This document shows positions 16,597 through 24,612 of a stretch of 59,650 nucleotides of DNA, piece by piece. The notes beneath the pieces are model-generated. The model saw only the letters and a list, made by a program, of their open reading frames with translations. It made no database searches and was not told the origin of the DNA. This DNA comes from Candidatus Cryosericum terrychapinii (lineage in GTDB: Bacteria; Caldisericota; Caldisericia; Cryosericales; Cryosericaceae): assembly GCF_003570925.1 (NCBI RefSeq), contig NZ_QXIS01000014.1:1-59650 (forward strand). The letters are read 5' to 3'. The position numbers and the translations under genes were made by a program. Numbering within the stretch: position 1 is the first letter of the stretch; the number at the start of each line of letters is the position of its first letter.

Positions 16597-18266
16597 GTGT
16601 TCTTGAGCTGAGCGGGGTCGAACGTACCCTGCTCGAAGATGCTCTGGTAAAACGAGGCCCAGGAGACCTTCTTGTTGCTGGTCCGGGAGATTCTGCGCAT
16701 TTCGCGGAACCGAGTCCGGAACATGAATCGGGCAAGAGAGACGCCAAAGTCGAATGTAGCGATCGATGAGAATGATGATGCAAGGTCGGGAGGCAACGGG
16801 AGCCGTTCCCGAAGGAACGAGCAGGCATCATGATGGGATAGCCTGTTCTGAAGGATCTCGATATCGAGCGCAGCTGCCGCGTCCTCGATGAGGAGTTGGA
16901 GCGTCGTGAGCAGACTGTTCTGTGGTGTCAGCATACCGTCGAGGTTGGCGATGTTCTGCAGCTCGAACAGGGAAAGTGCCGTGATGAATGTCTCTCGCTG
17001 AACGTGAAATGCCAGACATGGGTCCCAGCTGCTGATTGCGGTCTGGATGTAGGCTTTGCCAGGGAAATAGGTCATCATGAGAGCGATCTCGGGCGAAAGC
17101 CAGCGACGGGAAGACACTATCGGACAGACGGTCTGTCGATGGTCGAGCGAGGCACCCTTCAGAGCGACCGCTTCTGGATCATCGTATGCCGGACGAGTTC
17201 CGAGCTCGTCCCCTAACACGGGTACAGACTTTAGTCTGTAGCCGGGGAAAAACGAGTGGAGACGGGGATAATCCTTGTTCATCCAGTCGTCGATGGCTGC
17301 TTGATCCAGACGCCGCGCGAGAGAAGCCTGGAGAACGTCTCTCACAACCTCGTCGGTGCTTCTGGAGGCATCAACCTGGGCAGCGGTCTCGCTCAATTGA
17401 CGCTTCAACGCCTCTGTCTCATGTTCCAGATGCACCTGTGCTTCCTTCGTGTCTGCCTCGTCGAGTGAAGGCAGCAAGATAGCGAGTACTGGATCTCGTG
17501 TGGAATCGCCCGTACTTGTGGAATGAGCCACCCGCGGTTCGACTCTGCTCATGTACTGGCGTGCCTTGAGGATGCGCTCGGCAATAGCCTGCTTGTCATC
17601 AAAGCGACTCGCCCTGTCTTCCGCAAAGTGGAGGTACTGGTCAATGATGTGGGATTCCTCAAGAGCCAATTCCTGGTGAGAGCCTGAACGCAACTGGATT
17701 TGTTCTGCAGGCGCAGTCGGGGGTGTCGACAGTTCCTCGAGCCGGCGAGCGAGGGCTTTTCCACGGACGTACGCGGGGATCTGTGTCATATACAGCAACT
17801 GATAGAGACCCCGTCGGGTGTTGCGTAGCTGCCAGAGAGTGTCCCCGAAGTATCCGGCTCCAATCAGGACGGACAGACTGTCCATGTAGGGCCGAAGGAC
17901 GAGCGCTGAACGGCGCTCGCCGTTGCCGAGTTTTCCTTGTTCGAGCTTTGCAAGCACTTCACGTTTGTCGTCGAGAAACCGCTGCATCTGCGCAGCGTTT
18001 GCGGCCGAGAAGTCTCCCAGATGATAGAGGTATCTGTGCGTGCCTGTGCTGAGTGCATCCACGGGAAGGAAGAAGCTGGTTTCATCTTGGATGTCCTGAA
18101 GGAGTTCGTTGTACTTGGTCATTGCGGGCTCAGTCTGAGGACTGTTCTGGCGGGTGTCCGTTCTGGAGCGCCTGCTGCGAGGCGAATGGTTTGTCTTTGA
18201 GCTAGCGTTCTTCGGGTTCTCCGGGGCGGCCGAACCAGCCGGAACCTCTCTTCGTGGGCGTGTCAC
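16593..18266 (-). CDS. Uncharacterised 557-residue helical protein
   Basis: I do not recognise this protein. The GTG at 18266 overlaps the upstream stop (GTGA) and has AGGA just before it; an internal ATG at 18122 is an alternative and would remove a 48-residue Ser/Lys/Arg/Pro-rich head. The body is predicted mostly helical and soluble, with a charged segment around 270-330 that could form a coiled coil, and a tyrosine/proline-rich region around 350-400. No signal peptide, membrane segment, HExxH or P-loop is visible. It sits between a SurA-like anchored protein and a deoxynucleoside kinase in a tightly overlapping operon. A link to envelope protein folding or nucleotide metabolism is only guilt by association. 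Confidence 0.7.
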   Translation of the reverse strand: MTRPRREVPAGSAAPENPKNASSKTNHSPRSRRSRTDTRQNSPQTEPAMTKYNELLQDIQDETSFFLPVDALSTGTHRYLYHLGDFSAANAAQMQRFLDDKREVLAKLEQGKLGNGERRSALVLRPYMDSLSVLIGAGYFGDTLWQLRNTRRGLYQLLYMTQIPAYVRGKALARRLEELSTPPTAPAEQIQLRSGSHQELALEESHIIDQYLHFAEDRASRFDDKQAIAERILKARQYMSRVEPRVAHSTSTGDSTRDPVLAILLPSLDEADTKEAQVHLEHETEALKRQLSETAAQVDASRSTDEVVRDVLQASLARRLDQAAIDDWMNKDYPRLHSFFPGYRLKSVPVLGDELGTRPAYDDPEAVALKGASLDHRQTVCPIVSSRRWLSPEIALMMTYFPGKAYIQTAISSWDPCLAFHVQRETFITALSLFELQNIANLDGMLTPQNSLLTTLQLLIEDAAAALDIEILQNRLSHHDACSFLRERLPLPPDLASSFSSIATFDFGVSLARFMFRTRFREMRRISRTSNKKVSWASFYQSIFEQGTFDPAQLKNT

Positions 18267-19102
18267 GATCCTGTGTCGACCTGCAGTATCTCAAGCGAAT
18301 CCGGGACCTGGATGCCAAACATGATGTCCCACCACCTCATGAACTGCTTGTAGCGTGTATCACCGTTCACAAGACTGCTTTCCTTCTTGAGGAATAGCGT
18401 TCGGTTCTCAGAGATCAGCTGAAGCTTCTTGGTCGCGAGAGCATCTTCTGCAAGCCTTGCACTTGCCTGCTCGAAGGTGAGCTCGCGCCCCCCCGCGTCC
18501 GTGTAGCTCCAGCCCCATGTAGCAAAGTACTCGCGTACTTCGTCTGACGACACCGTCGTATTCTTGGTCAGGCTTTCTTCATAGGCTTTGGAAGTGGCCC
18601 AGAGCTGAATGTACGAGCGCACGTCCGGAGACTGCAATCTCTCGATCTCGGCCGTGTCGCCTGGTGAGGCGTGGTCGTTCACATAGGTCTCGACGGCCGT
18701 GTCGATGGCCGATGGACTCACGATGATCCCCAGTCGCAAAGCCTCGTCGGATTGAGCGTGCATGACAATGACTCGTTGAATGGCTTCCGTCTTCAACCCT
18801 GCAATAAGATACTGCGTCTTTGGGTCTGACGGGTCCGCGAGATCCACTCGTGTGTTGTAGTGGTCGCTGGTCGCATCGAACGGCAGGTCGACAATCATCG
18901 CCGAGACATGTTCCTCAGTAACAGGTTTGCCATGAACATAGAAGGCGACGTTGCGTGAACGTACTACCGGGACGGCAACGATTGCTGCCACGAGGGCCGC
19001 CAGGAGAAGCGAAGCCACAATGATGAAGGCCGCCAGGCGCGCCCGAGGGCGCGCCTGGACTGCAGGCTTTCTGAACCAGTCGGTGCCATCTTTCGCAAAC
19101 AT
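18263..19102 (-). CDS. SurA-N-like membrane-anchored protein
   Basis: About 279 residues: a short basic N-terminus, one membrane segment at about 23-46, and an extracytoplasmic helical domain resembling the N-terminal chaperone domain of SurA/PrsA foldases (an FYVHGKPVTEEHV-type start followed by helices). No complete parvulin domain is visible, so it may be a chaperone without isomerase activity. The frame is open to 19186, but the ATG at 19102 is chosen because it follows the upstream stop by 2 nt and places the membrane segment correctly. Codons about 15-23 contain a strong 26-nt palindrome. It lies directly after a parvulin-domain foldase, supporting an envelope-folding role. Confidence 0.7.
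   Translation of the reverse strand: MFAKDGTDWFRKPAVQARPRARLAAFIIVASLLLAALVAAIVAVPVVRSRNVAFYVHGKPVTEEHVSAMIVDLPFDATSDHYNTRVDLADPSDPKTQYLIAGLKTEAIQRVIVMHAQSDEALRLGIIVSPSAIDTAVETYVNDHASPGDTAEIERLQSPDVRSYIQLWATSKAYEESLTKNTTVSSDEVREYFATWGWSYTDAGGRELTFEQASARLAEDALATKKLQLISENRTLFLKKESSLVNGDTRYKQFMRWWDIMFGIQVPDSLEILQVDTGS
19033..19058. repeat. 26-nt intragenic palindrome
   Basis: Arms CCAGGCGCGCCC and GGGCGCGCCTGG form a perfect 12-bp stem around a 2-nt loop. It contains two GGCGCGCC octamers and lies 45-70 nt inside the SurA-like reading frame, encoding the basic segment just before its membrane helix. Confidence 0.85.
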
Positions 19103-19104
19103 GA

Positions 19105-20709
19105 CTACTGAGCTGATGGAGTGGTTGGCACGTCCGTCGCTGCCGGAGTCGTCGTTGTTCCCTTGCCGGTAGCTTTGACGATCCAAGCCCCAATTGCTCC
19201 GAGCACCTTGCCGATACCACGGCTATACCATCGGGTGATACGCGACCACTGACCTTCGCGGACGGGGAATTGCACCTTGAGTTTGGTCACTAGTGCGGTT
19301 GTTGCATCCGCCTTGCGCTCATCTTCCAAAGCAGTCTTGACCTTGTCATACGTAGCCTTTTCACTCAGGCTTGCCTTCACGAGCGGCTTTCGGTCCAAAA
19401 CCTGGACGATCTCATAGGAAGAACCATCGACGAAGGGTTTTGAGTACTGGCCGGTTTTCAGACCCTTGAGGGCGGTGAAGCGAGGCTCATCGCTCACGCT
19501 CGAGAAATAGTCCAGGATTCCTCCCGTCTTGGCGTCGGCATCCGTGGAATATTTCGTGATCGCGGTCTTGAAGGACAAGCCCTTCTGGAGTTCTGCATAC
19601 ACTTTGTTTGCAAGTGTCTCGGCAGCCGTCGCTCCAGTTGTCTGGTCTCCGGTTCCGAAGCCGAGGACGATGTGCGCGGCTTTCACCGTCTCGGCCGTAT
19701 CATAGGTTGTACTGACAGGTTCTTGTCCGATCTTGTGAATGATGTGGAAGCCAAACTCGGTCTGGATGGGTCCGATGATGTCACCGGTCTTGGCGGCAAA
19801 GGCGGCGGTCTCGAATTCCTTGACCATTTGCCCTTTGGTGAAGAAGCCCAGGCTCTCGTAGGTAGCATATCCCGCGGTCTTGTTGTTGAGCTCGGCCGCC
19901 TTCTCCTGGGCGTACTTGACGAAATCGAAGGTGGCATTCTCCGCCTTCTGTTTCACGACCTCGTCATAGATGCCCTGAGCGACCTTTTTCTTCGCAGCGA
20001 TTGTCGAGGCAGAGTCGTTGCCAGCATCTATGTTGATGAGGAGATGATCGGCGTCGACACGTCCCTCAGAGGCGAAGTACGTCTTGATGTCCGCGTCCGA
20101 GACGGTGACGCCGGCGTTGATCTCTGCTGTCACCGCGTCAGCAAGTTGCTGCCGTTCAACATACGGCTGAACCTCAGTGCGCACCGTGGCTTTGAACTTG
20201 TCCATCGAGCCATACTGAGCTATGACGGCGTCATTGAATCCCTGAGTGTCCGTACCAAACTGCTGCTGTGACTGCGTGACGGCATTCTCGACTTCGGCGT
20301 CAAGAGCAGTCTTCAGCTTGGCCTGATCGATCTTCATGTTCTTGGATTTGGCATACTGGATGAACAGCTCCTGCTCGATCGAGCTGTCTATGACGTTCTG
20401 ACGAACGGACTTGAGTGTGCCGGCATTCTCTGCAGTCGTCAGATCCATTCCGTACTGGTTGTACATGTCTATGTAATTCTTGACTTGTGCCGTGATATCG
20501 GACTGGAGGATTCTCTCGGTGCCGACCTGATACGCAATCGTTCCGGTCGCGCTCTTGATTGCGAAGAAGGAGCCCCACGTGGCAAGCGCCACGATGAGTA
20601 CGATGGCAATGACTCGCAGAACAATAGGAAACCGGTCCTTGTGATACATCCCCGGCTTCTTGACGAGTCCCACCTTACGTTCCTGTCTGATCCTGCTTTC
20701 TTTTCCCAT
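19105..20709 (-). CDS. Anchored parvulin-type peptidyl-prolyl isomerase
   Basis: A 534-residue foldase of the SurA/PrsA/PpiC class acting outside the cytoplasmic membrane. It has a basic N-terminus, one membrane segment at about 29-50, a SurA-N-like helical chaperone region (about 55-210), then two parvulin-like segments: one from about 215 (VDADHLLINI) to the FGFHIIHKIGQ end motif near 330, and a second from about 345 (KAAHIVLGFGT) to the SSYEIVQVLDR motif near 445. The C-terminus is Thr/Pro-rich. GAGGAG lies 7 nt before the ATG. It is the first gene of the operon ending in the PEGA-repeat protein. Confidence 0.88.
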   Translation of the reverse strand: MGKESRIRQERKVGLVKKPGMYHKDRFPIVLRVIAIVLIVALATWGSFFAIKSATGTIAYQVGTERILQSDITAQVKNYIDMYNQYGMDLTTAENAGTLKSVRQNVIDSSIEQELFIQYAKSKNMKIDQAKLKTALDAEVENAVTQSQQQFGTDTQGFNDAVIAQYGSMDKFKATVRTEVQPYVERQQLADAVTAEINAGVTVSDADIKTYFASEGRVDADHLLINIDAGNDSASTIAAKKKVAQGIYDEVVKQKAENATFDFVKYAQEKAAELNNKTAGYATYESLGFFTKGQMVKEFETAAFAAKTGDIIGPIQTEFGFHIIHKIGQEPVSTTYDTAETVKAAHIVLGFGTGDQTTGATAAETLANKVYAELQKGLSFKTAITKYSTDADAKTGGILDYFSSVSDEPRFTALKGLKTGQYSKPFVDGSSYEIVQVLDRKPLVKASLSEKATYDKVKTALEDERKADATTALVTKLKVQFPVREGQWSRITRWYSRGIGKVLGAIGAWIVKATGKGTTTTPAATDVPTTPSAQ

Positions 20710-20743
20710 CCTATCACTCCTCGGTCGAGTCTGTCTCTGCGGA

Positions 20744-20760
20744 CAGATAACTCAGATAAC
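20744..20760. repeat. 8-bp direct repeat in foldase leader
   Basis: CAGATAAC occurs twice (20744-20751 and 20753-20760), one base apart, between the candidate -10 box and the ribosome-binding site of the parvulin-type gene. It could be an operator; no regulator is assigned. Confidence 0.4.
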
Positions 20761-20769
20761 AATCACAGA

Positions 20770-20797
20770 ACTATACCATGATTCGTCTCATCTTAAA
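20770..20797 (-). promoter_or_regulatory. Candidate promoter of the foldase operon
   Basis: On the minus strand, TTTAAG (20792-20797), a 16-nt spacer, and TATAGT (20770-20775). The -35 box is weak and lies inside the 3' end of the upstream lipM-like gene. Confidence 0.4.
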
Positions 20798-21591
20798 GCG
20801 TTCCATTCTTCTCGGCCGTATTTCCGAGCGACAATGCCGGAGGCGTCGAGTGCCTCTCGCGCAGTAAGAGAATCGGGAAGGAGACGGATGCCTTCGGCAG
20901 CCGAGAAGGCTGCAACGAGTGCTTCTGCCATCTCGCCGAATGGGACGGCTCGATGTGCCTCGTCGCTGACGCTGGTCATGAGACGGGCGGCGCGCCGTGC
21001 AGCATCATGCACGTTCCACTGGGATGTCCGGACCACCGCAAAGAGCTTCTCCAGATCATTCTTCAGGACGACTGAGCCGTGCTGGAGGAAACCGTCGCGC
21101 GTTCGCATCTGTGCCGAGCCGACGATTTTTCTTTGGCAAGCAAGGATGTCAGTGGTTCCCGGCGCGGTGAAGCACGATGCGGACACAAAGCCGGTGGAGC
21201 CATGCGGAGCAAATGTGGCCGATACTCCGACAGCCAGGAGGGCCGCGACTATCGGCCCGCATATCCACTCATACGACGCTTCCAGCCCCAGAGCATAGAG
21301 AGGATCCGACTTTGGGATAGACACCGAGTAGGTGACTTCCATGTCGTGGAGCACCGCTCTGCCTCCCGTAGGGCGTCGGACCCATGGAAGATGTCTCCTG
21401 TCCAATTCGGCGAAGTCCAGAGCCTCTGAAGCTCGCTGAGCGAAACCGAGGGATGCGGTAGCAGGTGTCCACCCATAGAGACGGAGGACTGGAACACCCG
21501 ACTTGCAGGCAGTGTCAAACAGCGCCTCGTCTGTGGCCATGTTCTCGTATGGGGTGCCGATGCCGGACATGATGCATCGCCAAGTTCTCAT
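20788..21591 (-). CDS. Lipoate/octanoate transferase, LipM-like
   Basis: Member of the lipoate-protein ligase A / octanoyltransferase family, attaching octanoyl or lipoyl groups to carrier domains such as GcvH. The 267-residue protein has the substrate-binding motif RRPTGGRAVLHD at 72-83, a Cys-Phe pair at Cys140 matching the catalytic cysteine of LipM-type octanoyltransferases, and the lysine of RKIVGSAQ (Lys155). Presence of the cysteine favours LipM over LplA. The ATG at 21591 gives the usual WR...ENMATDEALF start. It sits 6 nt downstream of a good -10 box with no ribosome-binding site, implying a leaderless mRNA. Confidence 0.85.
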   Translation of the reverse strand: MRTWRCIMSGIGTPYENMATDEALFDTACKSGVPVLRLYGWTPATASLGFAQRASEALDFAELDRRHLPWVRRPTGGRAVLHDMEVTYSVSIPKSDPLYALGLEASYEWICGPIVAALLAVGVSATFAPHGSTGFVSASCFTAPGTTDILACQRKIVGSAQMRTRDGFLQHGSVVLKNDLEKLFAVVRTSQWNVHDAARRAARLMTSVSDEAHRAVPFGEMAEALVAAFSAAEGIRLLPDSLTAREALDASGIVARKYGREEWNALR

Positions 21592-21597
21592 ACAAAT

Positions 21598-21625
21598 ATG
21601 CTACGCGTATGGACGCCACTGTCAA
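21598..21625 (-). promoter_or_regulatory. Promoter giving a leaderless lipM-like mRNA
   Basis: Minus strand: consensus TTGACA (21620-21625), a 16-nt spacer, and TAGCAT (21598-21603). The start codon begins 6 nt after the -10 box, so the predicted first nucleotide is the A of the ATG. Confidence 0.7.
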
Positions 21626-21666
21626 GAAAGACCTGAGTAAAGACAAGCCCAAGAGCTGCTTTCATG

Positions 21667-21694
21667 TTGCATTTTGGCCCTGATGCCTTAGTAT
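21667..21694 (+). promoter_or_regulatory. Promoter giving a leaderless methyltransferase mRNA
   Basis: TTGCAT (21667-21672), a 16-nt spacer, and TAGTAT (21689-21694). The ATG follows after 9 nt with no Shine-Dalgarno. It is divergent from the lipM promoter in the same 112-nt gap. Confidence 0.55.
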
Positions 21695-21703
21695 TTACAA
21701 CAC

Positions 21704-22444
21704 ATGATGACTGCCGACTGGACAAAGGAGTACTTTGACGATACGTACAGGCGCCTCTTTCTGGATACGGTAGACCCGGCCAGAACAAGGTACCAGGTGC
21801 AACAAGTCCTGAGGCTGTGTGCAGTACTCCCGGGAGCGATTGTCCTCGATGTTGGATGCGGCGTTGGACGACATAGCATCGAGCTTGCGAAACTTGGCTT
21901 CCGGGTGACGGGCGTCGACATGAACGCAGGCTACATCTCTGTGTGTCGCGAGCGCACTGCGCAACTGGGGTTGAAGGCCGAGTTCCATGTGGTGGACAGT
22001 CGTGTCATGAAGCTTGACGTGAGAGCAGATCTGACCATCTCTCTCTGGAGCTCATTCGGCTACTACGGTGAGATCGGTGATCTGCAGGTACTTCAGAGAG
22101 TAGCGGAGCACACGAGGCGGGGCGGGCGTGTGGTCGTCGACGTCGAGAACCGTGACTACATCGTGAAGCACTTCGTGCCCGAAGAATGGCATGAAAATGA
22201 GCAGGGACTTGTCTTCGAGAAGCGTCGATTCGACGCGAGGGATGGCACTGTCTCCACGAGACGCGTCATACTGAGCGGGGGGGAGCGTTGTGAGTACCGT
22301 CGCGTGCTGCGTATGTATACTGTGGCTGAGCTCGCAGCACTGCTTGAAGCAGCGGGGTTGCGGCCTGAACGCTGGTGCGGTGACTATGATGGATCACGAT
22401 TTGGATCTGAGTCCAAGCGCATGATCGCTATTGCTGAGAGGTGA
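21704..22444 (+). CDS. Class I SAM-dependent methyltransferase
   Basis: A 246-residue methyltransferase of unknown substrate. The Rossmann SAM-binding motif VLDVGCGVGRHS (GCGVG at 51-55) is followed by an acidic loop GVDMNAGY and the post-I/II motifs expected of class I enzymes. There is no membrane segment. Tandem ATGs at 21704 and 21707 are both possible starts; neither has a ribosome-binding site and a -10 box ends 9 nt upstream. It precedes cdaA by 1 nt and may be co-transcribed with the c-di-AMP genes. Substrate cannot be inferred. Confidence 0.85.
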   Translation: MMTADWTKEYFDDTYRRLFLDTVDPARTRYQVQQVLRLCAVLPGAIVLDVGCGVGRHSIELAKLGFRVTGVDMNAGYISVCRERTAQLGLKAEFHVVDSRVMKLDVRADLTISLWSSFGYYGEIGDLQVLQRVAEHTRRGGRVVVDVENRDYIVKHFVPEEWHENEQGLVFEKRRFDARDGTVSTRRVILSGGERCEYRRVLRMYTVAELAALLEAAGLRPERWCGDYDGSRFGSESKRMIAIAER

Positions 22445-22445
22445 T

Positions 22446-23360
22446 ATGGTCTTCCTGCAGAGGTTTTTTGCTGACCTGTTCGTGAATCTTACGCTCGGAC
22501 GAGGCATTTCCATCGTCATCGACGTCGCCCTGACATCCCTTCTCTTCTACGCCGTCCTGAGACTCATCTCGAACACGCGTGCACTGCAACTGGCTCAAGG
22601 TCTTGTGATTTATTATCTGCTCGTGTTCGGAGTGGAGTGGCTCAGCCTCAAGACCGGGCTGCTGGCTCTCAACAGCGTGTTCAGTTGGTTGCGCAGTTTC
22701 TCAACGTCGTTCCTTCCTCTGCTGCTTGTCATGGTCTTCCAGCCTGAACTGCGGCGGATGCTCGGCCGACTCGGCAGCAGCAAACTGGTATCATCCGACA
22801 CGCGCACTCAGTTCATGGACGTTCACGATTGGGAAGAATCCGTTGACGAGATTGTGAAGAGCGTCAAGTACCTGTCGATGAACCGGATCGGGGCGCTCAT
22901 CTGCATGCAGAGACAAACGGGTCTCGAAGACTATGTCGAGACCGGAGTCCGGCTTGACGCTCTGGTCAGAGCCGAAACACTGTCGACCCTCTTCTACCCC
23001 AACAGCGCGCTCCATGATGGCGGCGTCATCGTAGCAGGCAATCGAGTCGCTGCCGCGAGGTGCCTGTTTCCCTTGACTGCAACTGCGGACCTGGAGAGAG
23101 GACTTGGAACCAGGCACCGTGCAGCCATTGGCATTACGGAGGAGACTGACTCCATTGTTGTCGTCGTATCGGAGCAGACAGGGGTCATTTCTCTTGCAGT
23201 ACGCGGCAAATTGACACGCTATCTGAGCCCACTTGAGCTCAGAGGAATGCTGTTGGTCATGACGAAGCCCATAGCCAGCGAGCACAGGTTCAGCTTAGCC
23301 GGATTCTTCCGTAGACGGAAGTCGAACGGACAACAGGGAGGTGGAGATGGCCAAGCGTAA
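22446..23360 (+). CDS. cdaA: Diadenylate cyclase CdaA
   Basis: Membrane enzyme that condenses two ATP into cyclic di-AMP, a regulator of potassium and osmotic balance. The 304-residue protein has three N-terminal membrane segments (about 20-45, 50-68, 84-98) and a DisA_N cyclase domain with the RHR motif at 223-225. The other catalytic motif, normally Asp-Gly-Ala, reads Asp-Gly-Gly at 191-193. The ATG at 22446 follows AGAGGTGAT and lies 1 nt after the methyltransferase stop. It overlaps cdaR by 14 nt, the usual cdaA-cdaR pairing; glmM, often third, is absent. Confidence 0.94.
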   Translation: MVFLQRFFADLFVNLTLGRGISIVIDVALTSLLFYAVLRLISNTRALQLAQGLVIYYLLVFGVEWLSLKTGLLALNSVFSWLRSFSTSFLPLLLVMVFQPELRRMLGRLGSSKLVSSDTRTQFMDVHDWEESVDEIVKSVKYLSMNRIGALICMQRQTGLEDYVETGVRLDALVRAETLSTLFYPNSALHDGGVIVAGNRVAAARCLFPLTATADLERGLGTRHRAAIGITEETDSIVVVVSEQTGVISLAVRGKLTRYLSPLELRGMLLVMTKPIASEHRFSLAGFFRRRKSNGQQGGGDGQA

Positions 23361-24570
23361 TATCGGTGCCATGTTGTTCAACTCCAAGATCATCTCTGTG
23401 CTCTTGGCTGTTCTGCTCTGGGTCTATGTCGTCGGGATCCGGGGCCCTGATACCACGAAATCCGTCGAGGCGCAGTTGATGGCTGCCAACGTACCTCAGG
23501 GGTATGTCCTGGTAGGGACGCTCCCCACGGTGACCGTGACGCTGCGTGGTCCCATGAATACGCTGTGGAATGTCACGAGTGGCTATGTGACGCCTACCGT
23601 CGACTTGCGGGGAAGAACCGAGGGATCCTTCATCACATCGGTTCAAGCTCAGGTCGTTGGACTTACGGGCGTGACAGTAGAGACTATTGCTCCCAAGGAA
23701 GTTAATGTGCAGCTCGAGGGTCTGGAGACCATCACTGTCCCTGTCCACGCAGAGGTGAACGGCACGTTGCCCCTGAGTCTGGTCCTGGGGACCTTGCGTG
23801 TTGAGCCGGAGTCCATCGAGGTGTCGGGGCCCGGTTCGCTCGTGAGCCAAGTGAAGGAGGCAGCGCTGGTCGTTGCGTTGGACAAACTGGGAACGGCCGC
23901 AGGAGGCAATTTCACGGTCGCCGGGGACATTGTCGCCTATGATGCCACGGGTAATGTTGTTGAGGGCGTGCTGTTGTCTCCGCGGTCGGCAGTTGCCATT
24001 CTGCCGATTATTGATGCTGCGACCCTGAAGACGGTGCCGGTCATTCCGACTGTCGTCGGGCATCCTATGAGCGGGTACGCCGTGGCGAGTGGCTCGTGTA
24101 CCCCGGCAATCGTCATGGTTACGGGAACCGCAGGGGTGCTGAGCCAGGTTCAGGCGGTTTCGACGATTGCAGTTGACGTCTCGGGCGAGTCGGGAACTCT
24201 GACGAAGCAAGTTGGCCTGATCCTTCCGTCGGGAGTCTCGCTTGTGGGCGGGAGTAAGGCCATGTCGTGCCGTGTCGTCATCGAGCAGGTTGTCGTTCTT
24301 GCCATCCCGGACGTGCCGATCGAGGTTCGAGGAGCTGGATTGGGCTGGACGGTGTCCCTTGGTACGACATCTGCGTCGGTTGTCATCAGCGGGACGAACT
24401 CAGTCGTCTTGGCTCTCAGGTCTTCCCAGATCAAGGCCTATGTCGACGTCAGTCAGCCTCCGCTCACCGATGGCAGCTACGCGGTCTCAGTGGACGGACT
24501 GATGCAGGGCGTTGTCTCTGCAACGGTGACGCCATCTTCGGTTAATGTCGATGTGCAGAAGGGACCGTAG
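23347..24570 (+). CDS. cdaR: YbbR-domain regulator CdaR
   Basis: Membrane-anchored partner that modulates CdaA activity from outside the membrane. The 407-residue protein has one N-terminal membrane segment (about 12-28) followed by a series of beta-rich YbbR repeats, about four, spaced at about 80-90 residues. ATG at 23347 is preferred over GTG at 23341 because GGGAGG is 5 nt upstream of it. The start overlaps cdaA, implying coupled synthesis of the two membrane proteins. truB follows 42 nt later. Confidence 0.92.
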   Translation: MAKRNIGAMLFNSKIISVLLAVLLWVYVVGIRGPDTTKSVEAQLMAANVPQGYVLVGTLPTVTVTLRGPMNTLWNVTSGYVTPTVDLRGRTEGSFITSVQAQVVGLTGVTVETIAPKEVNVQLEGLETITVPVHAEVNGTLPLSLVLGTLRVEPESIEVSGPGSLVSQVKEAALVVALDKLGTAAGGNFTVAGDIVAYDATGNVVEGVLLSPRSAVAILPIIDAATLKTVPVIPTVVGHPMSGYAVASGSCTPAIVMVTGTAGVLSQVQAVSTIAVDVSGESGTLTKQVGLILPSGVSLVGGSKAMSCRVVIEQVVVLAIPDVPIEVRGAGLGWTVSLGTTSASVVISGTNSVVLALRSSQIKAYVDVSQPPLTDGSYAVSVDGLMQGVVSATVTPSSVNVDVQKGP

Positions 24571-24612
24571 CGGACGCATGGTAACTGTGGTGAGTCCGAC
24601 CTGGAGCACGAC

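Noticed and set aside
23290-24210. A 306-residue open frame on the minus strand
   Set aside because: Antisense to cdaA/cdaR, with no recognisable domain and unnatural composition.
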